Shown here in pieces: positions 17,495 to 28,358 of a DNA stretch of 64,000 bases. The notes below the pieces were generated by a model. That model worked only from the letters and a program-made list of their open reading frames with translations, ran no database searches and was not told the origin of the DNA. The DNA comes from Pseudomonadales bacterium (lineage in GTDB: Bacteria > Pseudomonadota > Gammaproteobacteria > Pseudomonadales > Ketobacteraceae). The stretch lies in assembly GCA_002708905.1 (NCBI GenBank), contig PAPM01000003.1, positions 30,134-94,133 on the forward strand, read 5' to 3'. The stretch's first letter is position 1. The number at the start of each line of letters is the position of its first letter. The translations under genes and the position numbers were made by a program.

Positions 17495-18247
17495 TCAGCC
17501 GACCTGACCGGATTTCAAGTATCGATGCCGGTAAGTCTGGACCTCGGAGTGCAGCAGAGTCTCGAAATATTCCGCCATGGGAAGCAGAGTGGCATAGTCC
17601 ATCTCCTTGAACATGCGATGAACGACGGCGTTAGAGCCTTTCTGAACAGTGTGTATACCAAAGTCGGCGGCCTTGCGGGTGATGCGCCCGATGTCGGCCC
17701 GGTCAACCGGTTTGGTGTAGAAATTGTCTATGCCAGCGCCGATCAGATCTTCAATAGATTCAATGACATCCTGTCGGTAACTGGCAACTTTGGGGTCGGA
17801 ATGCACCCGCTGCATGTTGGCGACGACCCGCTGGTACAAGGTTTCTGCCAGCCGGAAGCAGGCGTAAGCCTGGTTGGGATCCGCATCGGCCACGCAGATC
17901 AGGTAGGAAAAATTCTTGGCAAGCTGATCCAGATCTTTTTGCTTTCGGTTTTTCAAGAGCTTACGAATAACAACATGGATGCCTTTCTGGACCGCGTGAA
18001 TGCCCGCATCCGTGGCTTTCTTGAGGTTGGGTGAGATGTTCGCGAGCTGCGCCGGCCGCTCATAGTAGGCGTAAAAACCGGCGTCAGTGATGGCAATCAA
18101 CGTGTCGGCGGCCAATTGACAAAGGTGGCTGGGATCGCCTCCTTGACGAATTTGGTTGATGGTGGCTACTACCTGACCATACAGTGATTCGCTGATAGGG
18201 TATCCGAAATAACGAATTTGCGGTTGAGATGCGTCCTTTGTTTTCAT
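17495..18247 (-). CDS. Unknown protein with two tandem homologous halves
   Basis: A 250-residue soluble, helical protein that I do not recognise. It is an internal duplication. LYGQVVATINQI in the first half corresponds to LYQRVVANMQRV in the second. FYAYYERPAQLANI and KKATDAGIHAVQKG correspond to IDNFYTKPVDRADI and RKAADFGIHTVQKG. No signal peptide, membrane segment or catalytic motif is visible. It is transcribed away from moaC, with the intergenic region 18248-18408 between them, and is followed by nudJ 91 bp later. Function unknown; structure prediction would be the best lead. Confidence 0.75.
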   Translation of the reverse strand: MKTKDASQPQIRYFGYPISESLYGQVVATINQIRQGGDPSHLCQLAADTLIAITDAGFYAYYERPAQLANISPNLKKATDAGIHAVQKGIHVVIRKLLKNRKQKDLDQLAKNFSYLICVADADPNQAYACFRLAETLYQRVVANMQRVHSDPKVASYRQDVIESIEDLIGAGIDNFYTKPVDRADIGRITRKAADFGIHTVQKGSNAVVHRMFKEMDYATLLPMAEYFETLLHSEVQTYRHRYLKSGQVG

Positions 18248-18408
18248 TTTATTTCCCGTTCGTTATATTGCGACAGTGTGTCGATAACAGCGCCGGCATC
18301 TTACTACAGTCAGAATAGTGTGTGATTTGCTCTGGAAGCTTTGTTCCACGATCCGGTGGTCAGCGCGGCTGTCCTGCTTTCTTCAATTTAAAACGTCAAG
18401 ATCATTCC

Positions 18409-18903
18409 ATGACCGAACTAACTCATTTGGATGCTCAGGGACAGGCCAATATGGTGGATGTCACCGCCAAAGCAGTTACCCAGCGAGAAGCGACAGCGGA
18501 AGCCTGGGTTCGAATGTTACCTGCAACCTTGTCCCTGATTACAGAAGGCAAACATAAAAAGGGGGACGTGTTTGCAGTAGCCCGCATTGCCGGTATACAG
18601 GCGGCCAAGAAGACCAGTGAACTGATCCCGCTTTGTCATCCGCTGATGCTTTCCAGCGTCAAAGTAAACCTCGAAGCCGTTCCCGAGCAAAGTTCGGTAA
18701 AGATTACTGCCGTATGCAAACTGGCTGGGCAAACCGGTGTGGAAATGGAGGCGCTCACGGCGGCCTCCGTCGCCGCTCTGACGTTGTATGATATGTGTAA
18801 GGCCGTGGACAAAGGCATGGTGGTGGATCAGGTTCGCCTGCTGGAAAAACACGGCGGCAAGAGCGGCCATTGGACAGCAGAGTCGCAAAAGGACCCGACA
18901 TGA
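18409..18903 (+). CDS. moaC: Cyclic pyranopterin monophosphate synthase MoaC
   Basis: A 164-residue enzyme of molybdenum cofactor synthesis, forming cPMP from the MoaA product. [14 protein letters not shown], the [13 protein letters not shown] motif and [20 protein letters not shown] are family hallmarks. The frame opens at 18322, but ATG 18409 gives the family's usual start and length. Its stop overlaps the moaD start (ATGA). moaA is not in the window. Moco enzymes could include sulfite dehydrogenase or nitrate reductase elsewhere in the genome. Confidence 0.95.
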   Translation: MTELTHLDAQGQANMVDVTAKAVTQREATAEAWVRMLPATLSLITEGKHKKGDVFAVARIAGIQAAKKTSELIPLCHPLMLSSVKVNLEAVPEQSSVKITAVCKLAGQTGVEMEALTAASVAALTLYDMCKAVDKGMVVDQVRLLEKHGGKSGHWTAESQKDPT

Positions 18904-19151
18904 TCAAAGTATTATTTTTCGCCCGTATACGGGATCAGGTGGGATGTAATGAGCTTGACCTCGAATTGCCGGAAACTGTATCGGATGTCGGGGCGTTCAC
19001 CGACCAACTAAAGCAACGGGGAAAGGAGTTCTCTGCTGCACTATCGGACCCAAATGTACTGGTGGCGGTAAACCAGGAAATGGCAAGCAGCCAGACTACT
19101 GTCGAAGATGGCGACGAAATTGCCTACTTCCCGCCCGTAACTGGAGGCTGA
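18900..19151 (+). CDS. moaD: Molybdopterin synthase sulfur carrier subunit MoaD
   Basis: An 83-residue ubiquitin-like protein that carries the thiocarboxylate sulfur for molybdopterin synthase. It ends in the required Gly-Gly (FPPVTGG). Its start overlaps the moaC stop, and moaE follows 7 bp later, so the three are one operon. Confidence 0.95.
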   Translation: MIKVLFFARIRDQVGCNELDLELPETVSDVGAFTDQLKQRGKEFSAALSDPNVLVAVNQEMASSQTTVEDGDEIAYFPPVTGG

Positions 19152-19158
19152 GGAATCC

Positions 19159-19638
19159 ATGGAATGGGATCAATCAGATCAGGAAGCGATTCAAATCCGT
19201 GTCGAGCCGCAGGATTTTGAGCTTGGCACCGAATACGAACGGTTGCGACTGCGATCAAACAGCAGTGGAGCCATTGTGGTTTTTACTGGCCTGGTGCGTG
19301 ATTTTAATGCGGAGGGTGCAATCGGTGGCATCATTCTGGAACATTACCCGGCAATGACTCAAAAGAGCCTCAAGGCCATTGCAAAAAAAGCGTCTGAAAA
19401 GTGGGGGCTTGAGGGTATTACGGTCATTCATCGCGTGGGTGAGCTGCAAAATCACGATCAGATTGTGCTGGTGGGGGTCTCTGCCAGACACCGGGCAGCG
19501 GCCTTCGACGGAGCCCGATTCATCATGGATTACCTCAAGACCGAAGCGCCATTCTGGAAGAAAGAAGTCACTGCGGATGGTGACGCTGAATGGGTGGAGG
19601 CGAAGGAATCGGATCAGCGAGCCCGTGAGCGCTGGTGA
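19159..19638 (+). CDS. moaE: Molybdopterin synthase catalytic subunit MoaE
   Basis: A 159-residue catalytic subunit that inserts two sulfurs into cPMP. TGLVRDFN, LEHYPAMTQKSL, HRVGELQNHDQIVLVGV and the active-site region FIMDYLKTEAPFWKKE are clear. GAGGAA precedes the ATG at good distance. The last 25 bp overlap the end of the convergent rluE gene, so no separate terminator fits between them. Confidence 0.95.
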   Translation: MEWDQSDQEAIQIRVEPQDFELGTEYERLRLRSNSSGAIVVFTGLVRDFNAEGAIGGIILEHYPAMTQKSLKAIAKKASEKWGLEGITVIHRVGELQNHDQIVLVGVSARHRAAAFDGARFIMDYLKTEAPFWKKEVTADGDAEWVEAKESDQRARERW

Positions 19639-20252
19639 CGGCCTCGCTGGGTCCTGGGTTTGTTTTTTTCCTGTTTAGGCAGTAGCGCTGCCGGAACGGT
19701 TTCGATTCTGCTCTCGCCAGGCTGCAGCGAGTCAAGCGACCAAGGTCCAATGGATTGTCGAATCAGTCTGAGCGTCGGATAGCCTACCGCCGCCGTCATG
19801 CGACGCACCTGTCGGTTGCGGCCTTCGTGTATGGTAAGTTCCACCCAGGAAGTGGGGATATTGGCCCGGAAGCGGATTGGCGGATTTCGCTCCCAGATCG
19901 GCGGGGGCTCAATGCGGCGGGCTTTCGCCGGTCGGGTCATGCCGTCTTTCAGCTCCACACCTTTGCTTAAATCCTGTAAGGCTTGCTCGGAAACTTCTCC
20001 CTCCACTTGTGCCCAATAGGTTTTGGCCAGCTTGTGTTTGGGATCCGTCAGGCGATGCTGTAGTGGGCCGTTGCCGGTCAATAACAGCAATCCCTCTGAG
20101 TCATAATCCAGCCTTCCGGCTGGGTAAATATTCGGATGCTTTATGTATCTTGCCAGCGTGATTTTACCCTCGTGTTCAGAGTATTGGCTGAGCACTTGAT
20201 AGGGCTTATTGAGCAGAATAATCTGGTTCGAAGGCAGCGGTGACGTATACAT
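19614..20252 (-). CDS. rluE: 23S rRNA pseudouridine synthase RluE
   Basis: A 212-residue RsuA-family pseudouridine synthase, matching RluE, which modifies U2457 of 23S rRNA. The catalytic Asp is in AGRLDYDSEGLLLLT, and the KTYWAQVEGEVSE and EGRNRQVRRMTAAVGYPTLRLIR motifs are typical. There is no S4 domain, as in RluE. The basic C-terminal tail is longer than needed. It is transcribed divergently from icd, and the two genes are often adjacent in relatives. Confidence 0.9.
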   Translation of the reverse strand: MYTSPLPSNQIILLNKPYQVLSQYSEHEGKITLARYIKHPNIYPAGRLDYDSEGLLLLTGNGPLQHRLTDPKHKLAKTYWAQVEGEVSEQALQDLSKGVELKDGMTRPAKARRIEPPPIWERNPPIRFRANIPTSWVELTIHEGRNRQVRRMTAAVGYPTLRLIRQSIGPWSLDSLQPGESRIETVPAALLPKQEKNKPRTQRGRHQRSRAR

Positions 20253-20368
20253 TATGTGATTGATTAATAGCCAGTTATCGCGAAATTCAAGAGGCGAAGA
20301 GGTACAAAATTTTGTATACTTCGCGCACCTAAACCGTAATTGTATGTAAATAGGGAGTAAAAAACGAC

Positions 20369-21631
<1,263 letters not shown>

Positions 21632-21654
21632 GCGCTGCATGTTAGGTGCATAAT

Positions 21655-21684
21655 AAAAAAGGCTGTTTTTTAACAGCCTTTTTT
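21655..21684 (+). terminator. Intrinsic terminator of icd
   Basis: A 13-bp stem (AAAAAAGGCTGTT at 21655-21667 with AACAGCCTTTTTT at 21672-21684) closes a TTTT loop and ends in a T run. It lies 24 bp after the icd stop. The A-rich left side makes it capable of acting on the other strand too. Confidence 0.9.
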
Positions 21685-21864
21685 ATTGTCTTGTGTAATG
21701 ATAGGTTCAGTGGACTGCTTTTTCACGCACGCAACACTTTCGCGTTCGCGCCTGAAAAGCGTGAAAACATCGAGCCGCCATAAACCGGTAGCGCGTGATT
21801 AAATTCAGGCGCGGTTTACAGGCACAGGAAACCTTTTTGCGTTTAAGCGGTCTACATATAACAA

Positions 21865-21886
21865 GACACCCTCCGGGGAGGGTGTC
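21865..21886 (-). terminator. Probable terminator of cspD
   Basis: GACACCCTC at 21865-21873 pairs perfectly with GAGGGTGTC at 21878-21886, a GC-rich 9-bp stem with a 4-base loop. It lies 15 bp past the cspD stop on the minus strand, followed by TTGTTATAT. The T tract is weak, so termination may be partial. Confidence 0.65.
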
Positions 21887-21901
21887 TGTCATATGGATTC
21901 G

Positions 21902-22201
21902 TTAAACGGCTTCCGCGTGGATTGTGTGGTGCAATTCCGTTGCACCGACAGAATCGTCGGCGTGAGTCTCCTGGTTGGAGGTGCTCTCTTGATCTACACC
22001 GATAACGTTGATGTTAACGGCGTGCAGACCTTTCGGCGCTTCCCTTTCATCATAGGTAACTTGCTGTCCCGCTTTCAGGCTTCGATAGCCGTCCATGCAG
22101 ATGTAGGAGTAGTGAACAAACAAGTCCTCGCCGCCGGTGTCTGGACGAATGAAGCCATAACCCTTGGCGTTATTGAACCATTTCACTTTCCCGGTTGCCA
22201 T
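21902..22201 (-). CDS. cspD: Cold-shock domain protein CspD
   Basis: A 99-residue nucleic-acid-binding protein. The cold-shock domain carries [15 protein letters not shown] and [10 protein letters not shown], with the RNP1 and RNP2 motifs. A 30-residue acidic tail follows, as in CspD. In E. coli CspD is a stationary-phase inhibitor of replication. It lies divergently from clpS, the common arrangement in gammaproteobacteria. The intergenic region carries a 9-bp inverted repeat at 22273-22302. Confidence 0.93.
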   Translation of the reverse strand: MATGKVKWFNNAKGYGFIRPDTGGEDLFVHYSYICMDGYRSLKAGQQVTYDEREAPKGLHAVNINVIGVDQESTSNQETHADDSVGATELHHTIHAEAV

Positions 22202-22272
22202 AACTCAAGTCCTTCTGTTGGGACTACCTCAGTGTCGGTAGCCTTAAGTCAATTGTTATTATTGTTTACTGC

Positions 22273-22302
22273 CGAAGTACAAAAAATAAGAAATGTACTT
22301 CG
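22273..22302. repeat. Inverted repeat between cspD and clpS
   Basis: CGAAGTACA (22273-22281) and TGTACTTCG (22294-22302) form a perfect 9-bp inverted repeat around 12 A/T-rich bases. The two arms are about two helical turns apart centre to centre, which suits a dimeric regulator. It lies 70 bp upstream of cspD and 160 bp upstream of clpS. A hairpin in the cspD leader is the alternative. Confidence 0.4.
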
Positions 22303-22463
22303 CAGACGTGATTTGTGTTAACTTTTGTTAAGCACAGATCCCAATCTTCATGATTGTGAAGTATTAGTCAAGTGTTTTTGCTGTTGAACTGACCAGCGTT
22401 GCCCCAATATAGGTTGGTTATGAGGACTAAATATGTTAACCCCTGATTTTATGATTTCTGGTT

Positions 22464-22844
22464 ATGAGTAAAGCCGAAGATCTTCTACTAACATTGAATA
22501 ATATGAGAGGAATGGGAGACGAACCATCCGGCCCGGATACGGACTTTGACGATGGGCTAGCGGTAGAGGAATCGAAGCCGGATTTGGCACCTCCACCCAT
22601 GTACCAGATCGTGATGCTGGATGATGATTTTACCCCAATGGAATTCGTGGTGGACGTGTTGCAGTTGTTCTTTGGCATGAATCGTGAAAAGGCCACTCAG
22701 ATAATGTTAACGGTTCATACCCAAGGCAAAGCTAGTTGTGGCACGTTTACTAAAGATGTAGCGGAAACGAAGGTGGCGCAGGTGATTAAGTTTGCAAGGG
22801 AAAACCAACACCCCTTGATGTGTGAAGTGGAAAGATTTCAATAG
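22464..22844 (+). CDS. clpS: ATP-dependent Clp protease adaptor ClpS
   Basis: A 126-residue adaptor that recognises N-terminal Leu, Phe, Trp and Tyr and hands such proteins to Clp[22 protein letters not shown] and [24 protein letters not shown] are the hallmark segments. The N-terminal tail needed for delivery is longer than in E. coli; internal ATGs at 22503 and 22512 would give a more usual length. clpA follows 51 bp later. Confidence 0.93.
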   Translation: MSKAEDLLLTLNNMRGMGDEPSGPDTDFDDGLAVEESKPDLAPPPMYQIVMLDDDFTPMEFVVDVLQLFFGMNREKATQIMLTVHTQGKASCGTFTKDVAETKVAQVIKFARENQHPLMCEVERFQ

Positions 22845-22895
22845 AAAATTCTCCACGGTGCATTGTCTATATTCTGAGGATGAAGGTGTAAAGAG

Positions 22896-25157
22896 ATGTT
22901 AAGCAAAGATCTGGAAGTCACTTTAAATTTGGCATTCAGAGACGCTCGTACCAAGCGTCATGAGTACATGACTGTGGAGCACCTCCTGCTGGCGCTGCTC
23001 GATAATGAAGCAGCCTCGACAGTACTGAAAGCCTGTGGTACCAACCTGGACGAATTGCGTTCAGATTTGGCCAATTTTGTGGATGAGACGACGCCGTTGA
23101 TTCCCTCCAGCGATAACGATCGCGAAACCCAACCTACATTGGGTTTCCAGCGTGTGCTGCAGCGAGCCGTTTTCCATGTCCAGTCCTCTGGTAAGAAAGA
23201 GGTTACCGGTGCGAACGTACTGGTGGCCATTTTCAGTGAGCAGGAAAGCCAGGCAGTCTATTTCCTCAAGAAGCAGAGTGTGGCGCGGATTGATGTGGTG
23301 AACTACATCGCCCACGGCATTTCCAAGGTGTCGGATGAATCCCACAACCTGGAAGACCACAGTCATGAGGTGCATGAAGAGGACCAAGTGTCGGAAGGCG
23401 CCGGTAAATCTCCGCTGGAAGCCTATGCCACCAACTTGAACGAACAGGCATTGGCGGGTCGTATCGATCCTTTGGTGGGTCGTGACGAAGAGGTGGAGCG
23501 AACCGTACAGATCCTGTGTCGTCGCCGTAAAAACAATCCGTTGTTGGTAGGTGAGCCCGGCGTGGGTAAAACCGCCATTGCTGAAGGCTTGGCCAAGCGC
23601 ATTGTCGATAAAGAAGTGCCGGAAGCCATCGATGACAGCGTGGTGTATTCACTGGATCTCGGGGCATTGCTGGCGGGTACCAAATACCGGGGCGACTTCG
23701 AGAAGCGCTTTAAAGCGTTGCTCGGTGAGCTACAGAAGAAATCCCATGCCATCCTGTTTATTGATGAGATCCACACCATTATCGGTGCCGGTGCGGCATC
23801 TGGTGGCGTGATGGATGCGTCGAACCTGCTGAAGCCTATGCTGGCCTCCGGTGAGATCAAGTGTATTGGCTCCACGACATTCCAGGAATACCGTGGGATC
23901 TTCGAAAAGGATCGTGCCCTGGCTCGACGCTTCCAGAAGATAGATGTGGTTGAGCCTAGCGTTGAAGACACCTATGAGATCCTCAAAGGGCTGAAATCAC
24001 GCTTCGAAGAACATCACGATATCAAGTATTCCAACAAAGCGTTGAAAGCGGCTTGTGAGCTGTCAGCCCGTTACATCAATGATCGTCACCTGCCCGACAA
24101 GGCTATTGACGTGATCGATGAAGTCGGAGCATTCCAGCGGTTGCAGCCACCCAGCAAGCGTAAGAAAGTAATTTCTGTCGGCGACGTGGAAGCCATCGTT
24201 TCCAAGATCGCCCGCATCCCGCCAAAAACCGTTTCTGCCAACGACAAAGAGTTGCTGGCTAATCTGGAGCGGGATCTGAAAATGGTGGTGTTCGGGCAGG
24301 ATCTGGCCATCGACGCGCTGTCCAGTTCCATTAAGCTGGCACGTGCGGGCTTAAGTCACCCGGACCGTCCCATTGGTTCTTTCCTGTTTGCCGGCCCTAC
24401 CGGGGTGGGTAAAACCGAGGTCACCAAGCAGTTGGCCAAAGTCATGGGGATGGAGCTGATTCGTTTCGATATGTCGGAGTACATGGAGCGCCATACCGTA
24501 TCGCGTCTGATCGGTGCACCTCCCGGCTATGTCGGGTTTGATCAGGGCGGTTTGCTGACCGAGGCGGTTACCAAGTCTCCCCACGCGGTGCTGCTGCTGG
24601 ATGAGATTGAAAAGGCCCATCCGGAAGTGTTCAACCTGTTACTGCAGGTTATGGATCACGGTACTTTGACAGACAACAACGGCCGCAAAGCGGACTTCCG
24701 CAATGTGATTCTGGTGATGACGACCAATGCGGGAGCCGAGCAAGTCAGCAGGGCTTCAATTGGTTTCACCCAGCAGGATCACAGTTCGGACGGGATGGAA
24801 GCCATCAAGCGCATGTTCACTCCGGAATTCCGCAACCGCCTTGATGCGGTGATCCAGTTCCAGAACCTGGATATGGACATTATCAAGGGTGTGGTGGACA
24901 AGTTCCTTACCGAACTGCAGGCCCAGTTGGATGACAAACGGGTTATGCTGGATGTGGATGACAGTGCCCGCAGTTGGTTGGCCGAAAAGGGCTATGACAA
25001 GGACATGGGCGCACGTCCGATGAACAGGCTGATTCAGGAGAAACTGAAACGTCCCCTGGCAGAGAAGATACTCTTCGGCGAGCTGTCTGAAAACGGCGGC
25101 ACGGTACACATATCTGAGGAGGATGGCGAGCTGGTGTTTGAGACAGAGCCAGCCTGA
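22896..25157 (+). CDS. clpA: ATP-dependent Clp protease ATP-binding subunit ClpA
   Basis: A 753-residue AAA+ unfoldase that feeds substrates to ClpP. The N-domain (1-145) binds ClpS. The first ATPase module has Walker A GEPGVGKT (about 218), the second GPTGVGKT (about 498). Walker B motifs are seen as LFIDEIHT and LLLDEIEKAHPEV. The gene is complete and of normal length. A bidirectional terminator follows. With clpS and the two aminoacyl-tRNA-protein transferases downstream on the other strand, it makes up the bacterial N-degron pathway. Confidence 0.97.
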   Translation: MLSKDLEVTLNLAFRDARTKRHEYMTVEHLLLALLDNEAASTVLKACGTNLDELRSDLANFVDETTPLIPSSDNDRETQPTLGFQRVLQRAVFHVQSSGKKEVTGANVLVAIFSEQESQAVYFLKKQSVARIDVVNYIAHGISKVSDESHNLEDHSHEVHEEDQVSEGAGKSPLEAYATNLNEQALAGRIDPLVGRDEEVERTVQILCRRRKNNPLLVGEPGVGKTAIAEGLAKRIVDKEVPEAIDDSVVYSLDLGALLAGTKYRGDFEKRFKALLGELQKKSHAILFIDEIHTIIGAGAASGGVMDASNLLKPMLASGEIKCIGSTTFQEYRGIFEKDRALARRFQKIDVVEPSVEDTYEILKGLKSRFEEHHDIKYSNKALKAACELSARYINDRHLPDKAIDVIDEVGAFQRLQPPSKRKKVISVGDVEAIVSKIARIPPKTVSANDKELLANLERDLKMVVFGQDLAIDALSSSIKLARAGLSHPDRPIGSFLFAGPTGVGKTEVTKQLAKVMGMELIRFDMSEYMERHTVSRLIGAPPGYVGFDQGGLLTEAVTKSPHAVLLLDEIEKAHPEVFNLLLQVMDHGTLTDNNGRKADFRNVILVMTTNAGAEQVSRASIGFTQQDHSSDGMEAIKRMFTPEFRNRLDAVIQFQNLDMDIIKGVVDKFLTELQAQLDDKRVMLDVDDSARSWLAEKGYDKDMGARPMNRLIQEKLKRPLAEKILFGELSENGGTVHISEEDGELVFETEPA

Positions 25158-25181
25158 TAATTTTCTCCCCAAGCGTAAACA

Positions 25182-25210
25182 ACAAAACGAGCCCTCTGGG
25201 CTCGTTTTGT
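25182..25210. terminator. Bidirectional terminator between clpA and infA
   Basis: ACAAAACGAGCCC (25182-25194) pairs perfectly with GGGCTCGTTTTGT (25198-25210) around a TCT loop. T-rich sequence follows on the plus strand, and the left arm gives TTTTGTTGTTT on the minus strand. It sits between the convergent clpA and infA genes and can serve both. Confidence 0.9.
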
Positions 25211-25230
25211 TTTATATGAAGCTTGAGAAA

Positions 25231-25449
25231 TCAGCGTACGCGGTAAGTGATACGGCCTTTTGACAGATCGTAGGGTGTCATTTCAACTTTTACGCGGTCA
25301 CCGGTAAGAATGCGGATATAGTTTTTGCGCATTTTTCCGGAGATATGTGCGGTTACAACGTGGCCATTGTCCAGTTCAACACGGAACATGGTGTTAGGAA
25401 GGGTTTCTGTAATGGTACCTTCCATTTCAATGGAATCTTCTTTCGACAT
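25231..25449 (-). CDS. infA: Translation initiation factor IF-1
   Basis: A 72-residue S1/OB-fold protein that binds the ribosomal A site during initiation. The sequence ([19 protein letters not shown], ending KGRITYRVR) is near-identical to known IF-1 proteins. The 214-bp region upstream (25450-25663) separates it from bpt and should hold its own promoter. Confidence 0.98.
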   Translation of the reverse strand: MSKEDSIEMEGTITETLPNTMFRVELDNGHVVTAHISGKMRKNYIRILTGDRVKVEMTPYDLSKGRITYRVR

Positions 25450-25663
25450 CCAGTGATTTCCTCTCGGCGCATGGATAATGCAGTATGTTTTTGGGCAGCG
25501 TCTGCCAACGAGGCGTGAATTTTGCCGTAAAAGCAGGGATTTATCAAAGCTAAAGTGGCTTTATTGTGCTGAAAAAGTGAGTCGGGGTTGGTTATTCTTC
25601 GCGAAAGCTTGGCAGGATTTGTTCGTAACTCTATGAAAAATAAGGATGAGGGGTTCTGTCGAG

Positions 25664-26377
25664 CTACAGAGAGACAGACACCCAATGGTTGTTCACGTAC
25701 ATCTCAAGCGGACGATATTCGGTTTTATACTTCATTTTTTGACAGTCTTTTATCCAGTAACCCAGGTAAAGGGCTGGCAAGCCCAGATTTTTGCATTCCT
25801 CAATCTGCCAGAGCACGGCCATGACACCCAGGCTGCGTTTTCCACTATCAGTACAATAGTAGGTATACACCGCAGACAGACCATTTTCCATAACGTCGCT
25901 GACCGCTACAGCCAATAGCTTGCCCTTAGGGTCCCTGAATTCGTAAAAGCAGGTTTTGCCCCAATCGCTGAGCAGGAAGGATTCATACTGTTCCGGCGTC
26001 GGGGGGTACATATCGCCGTCCTTGTGCTTGGCTTCTATGTACTTGGCATACAGTTCGTAGTGTTCATCGTTGAACTCGGCCGGTACCTGGGTAATGGTCA
26101 GGTCTTTATTGCGATTCCAGATGCGTCGGTGTTTTCGCGACATGCGGTAACGGTCCACAGGAATCCGCACCGGAATGCAGGCAGAGCATTGGCGGCAATG
26201 TGGGCGATAAAGGTAATTTCCACTGCGTCGGAACCCGACTTCAGACAATTCGCTGTAGAGATTGTGGTCCAGATTGGCTTTCGGATCGGCAAACAGGGTT
26301 ATGGCGTCATTCCGCGGCAGATAGCTGCACTGATGCAGGGGGGTGACAAAGAATTTTACCGCAGCAAGATCCGTCAT
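25664..26377 (-). CDS. bpt: Aspartate/glutamate leucyltransferase Bpt
   Basis: A 237-residue transferase that adds Leu from Leu-tRNA to proteins with N-terminal Asp or Glu, creating ClpS substrates. The N-terminal Cys motif CRQCSACIPVRIP, upstream GFRRSGNYLYRP, and YLGYWIKDCQKMKYKTEYRPLE are family hallmarks. The frame opens at 26434, but ATG 26377 gives the usual start (MTDLAAVKFF). It follows aat at a distance of 102 bp, the common gene order. Confidence 0.95.
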   Translation of the reverse strand: MTDLAAVKFFVTPLHQCSYLPRNDAITLFADPKANLDHNLYSELSEVGFRRSGNYLYRPHCRQCSACIPVRIPVDRYRMSRKHRRIWNRNKDLTITQVPAEFNDEHYELYAKYIEAKHKDGDMYPPTPEQYESFLLSDWGKTCFYEFRDPKGKLLAVAVSDVMENGLSAVYTYYCTDSGKRSLGVMAVLWQIEECKNLGLPALYLGYWIKDCQKMKYKTEYRPLEMYVNNHWVSVSL

Positions 26378-26479
26378 AAACCTAATCGTAAAAGCCTTAA
26401 ATATCTTATGGTTAAGGGGCGCTCGCCCGCTCAATCACGCTTCCTACAGTATTAAACGATTTGTGAGATGTTTCCAGTG

Positions 26480-27205
26480 TCAGGTTCCACAATATTGCCA
26501 GTCCAGCGTCCATTTCCGGGGCTGTGTTGAATAGAGCTGTTCAAGAGGGGGAATATAACTATCCAGCAGGCCTTTGAAGTGAGTGCGACCAATGCTGATA
26601 GAGCCCAGGCTGTCCAGGTGAGGGTTCTCCACCTGGCAATCGATCAGCTGAAAATCCCAGGCTTTAAGCTGATTTACCAAATGCACGAAAGCCACTTTGG
26701 ATGCGTCGGTTGCCCGGCTGAACATGGACTCACCGAAATAGATCTTGCCCAAGGCGATTCCATATAAGCCACCCACCAGTTTTTCGCCCTGCCAGGCTTC
26801 CACTGAATGGGCGAAACCCAGTTTATGTAATGCGATGTAAGCCGCGATCATGTCCTCAGTGATCCAGGTGCCGTCGGTGTAGGCCCTGGGCTCGGCACAG
26901 GCACGTATAACCTGCTCAAATGCGGTGTCCATGGTGACCCGGTAGATCTGCTTACGCAGCGTTTTGCGCAGGCTGCGGGAAACGTGTAACTGGTCTGGAA
27001 AAAGCACGGCTCTGGGGGAAGGGGACCACCACAAAATAGGTTGATCCTTGTCGAACCAGGGAAAAATCCCCCGTCGATAGGCATCGATCAGCCGCTCGGG
27101 GGACAGGTCTCCCCCTGCAGCCAGGAGGCCGTTGGGATCGTCCAGTGCATGTTCGATCGGGGGAAAGTCCTGGGTGTGAAAACCCAGGACCGGGATCTTA
27201 ATCAT
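26480..27205 (-). CDS. aat: Leucyl/phenylalanyl-tRNA-protein transferase Aat
   Basis: A 241-residue transferase that adds Leu or Phe to proteins with N-terminal Lys or Arg. [26 protein letters not shown] and [12 protein letters not shown] near the N terminus are diagnostic; [19 protein letters not shown] and LGSISIGR follow. The frame is open to 27487, but the family start is ATG 27205, 13 bp after the trxB stop. There is no ribosome site there, so translation is probably coupled to trxB. Confidence 0.96.
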   Translation of the reverse strand: MIKIPVLGFHTQDFPPIEHALDDPNGLLAAGGDLSPERLIDAYRRGIFPWFDKDQPILWWSPSPRAVLFPDQLHVSRSLRKTLRKQIYRVTMDTAFEQVIRACAEPRAYTDGTWITEDMIAAYIALHKLGFAHSVEAWQGEKLVGGLYGIALGKIYFGESMFSRATDASKVAFVHLVNQLKAWDFQLIDCQVENPHLDSLGSISIGRTHFKGLLDSYIPPLEQLYSTQPRKWTLDWQYCGT

Positions 27206-27218
27206 GAAGCGGAGGAGG

Positions 27219-28244
<1,026 letters not shown>

Positions 28245-28358
28245 TTACCATGGTACAGGCAAATAGTTCCTCTATATCAGCTTGATAGGCAGAAGCGGAA
28301 TAGGCATCAAATATACCGCATCGATGGCGGATGGACAGGACTCAATAAGGGGTAGCAC

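Noticed and set aside
21707..21892. 61-codon minus-strand frame between icd and cspD
   Set aside because: It contains the cspD terminator hairpin and is rich in Cys and Arg without any family pattern; treated as noise.
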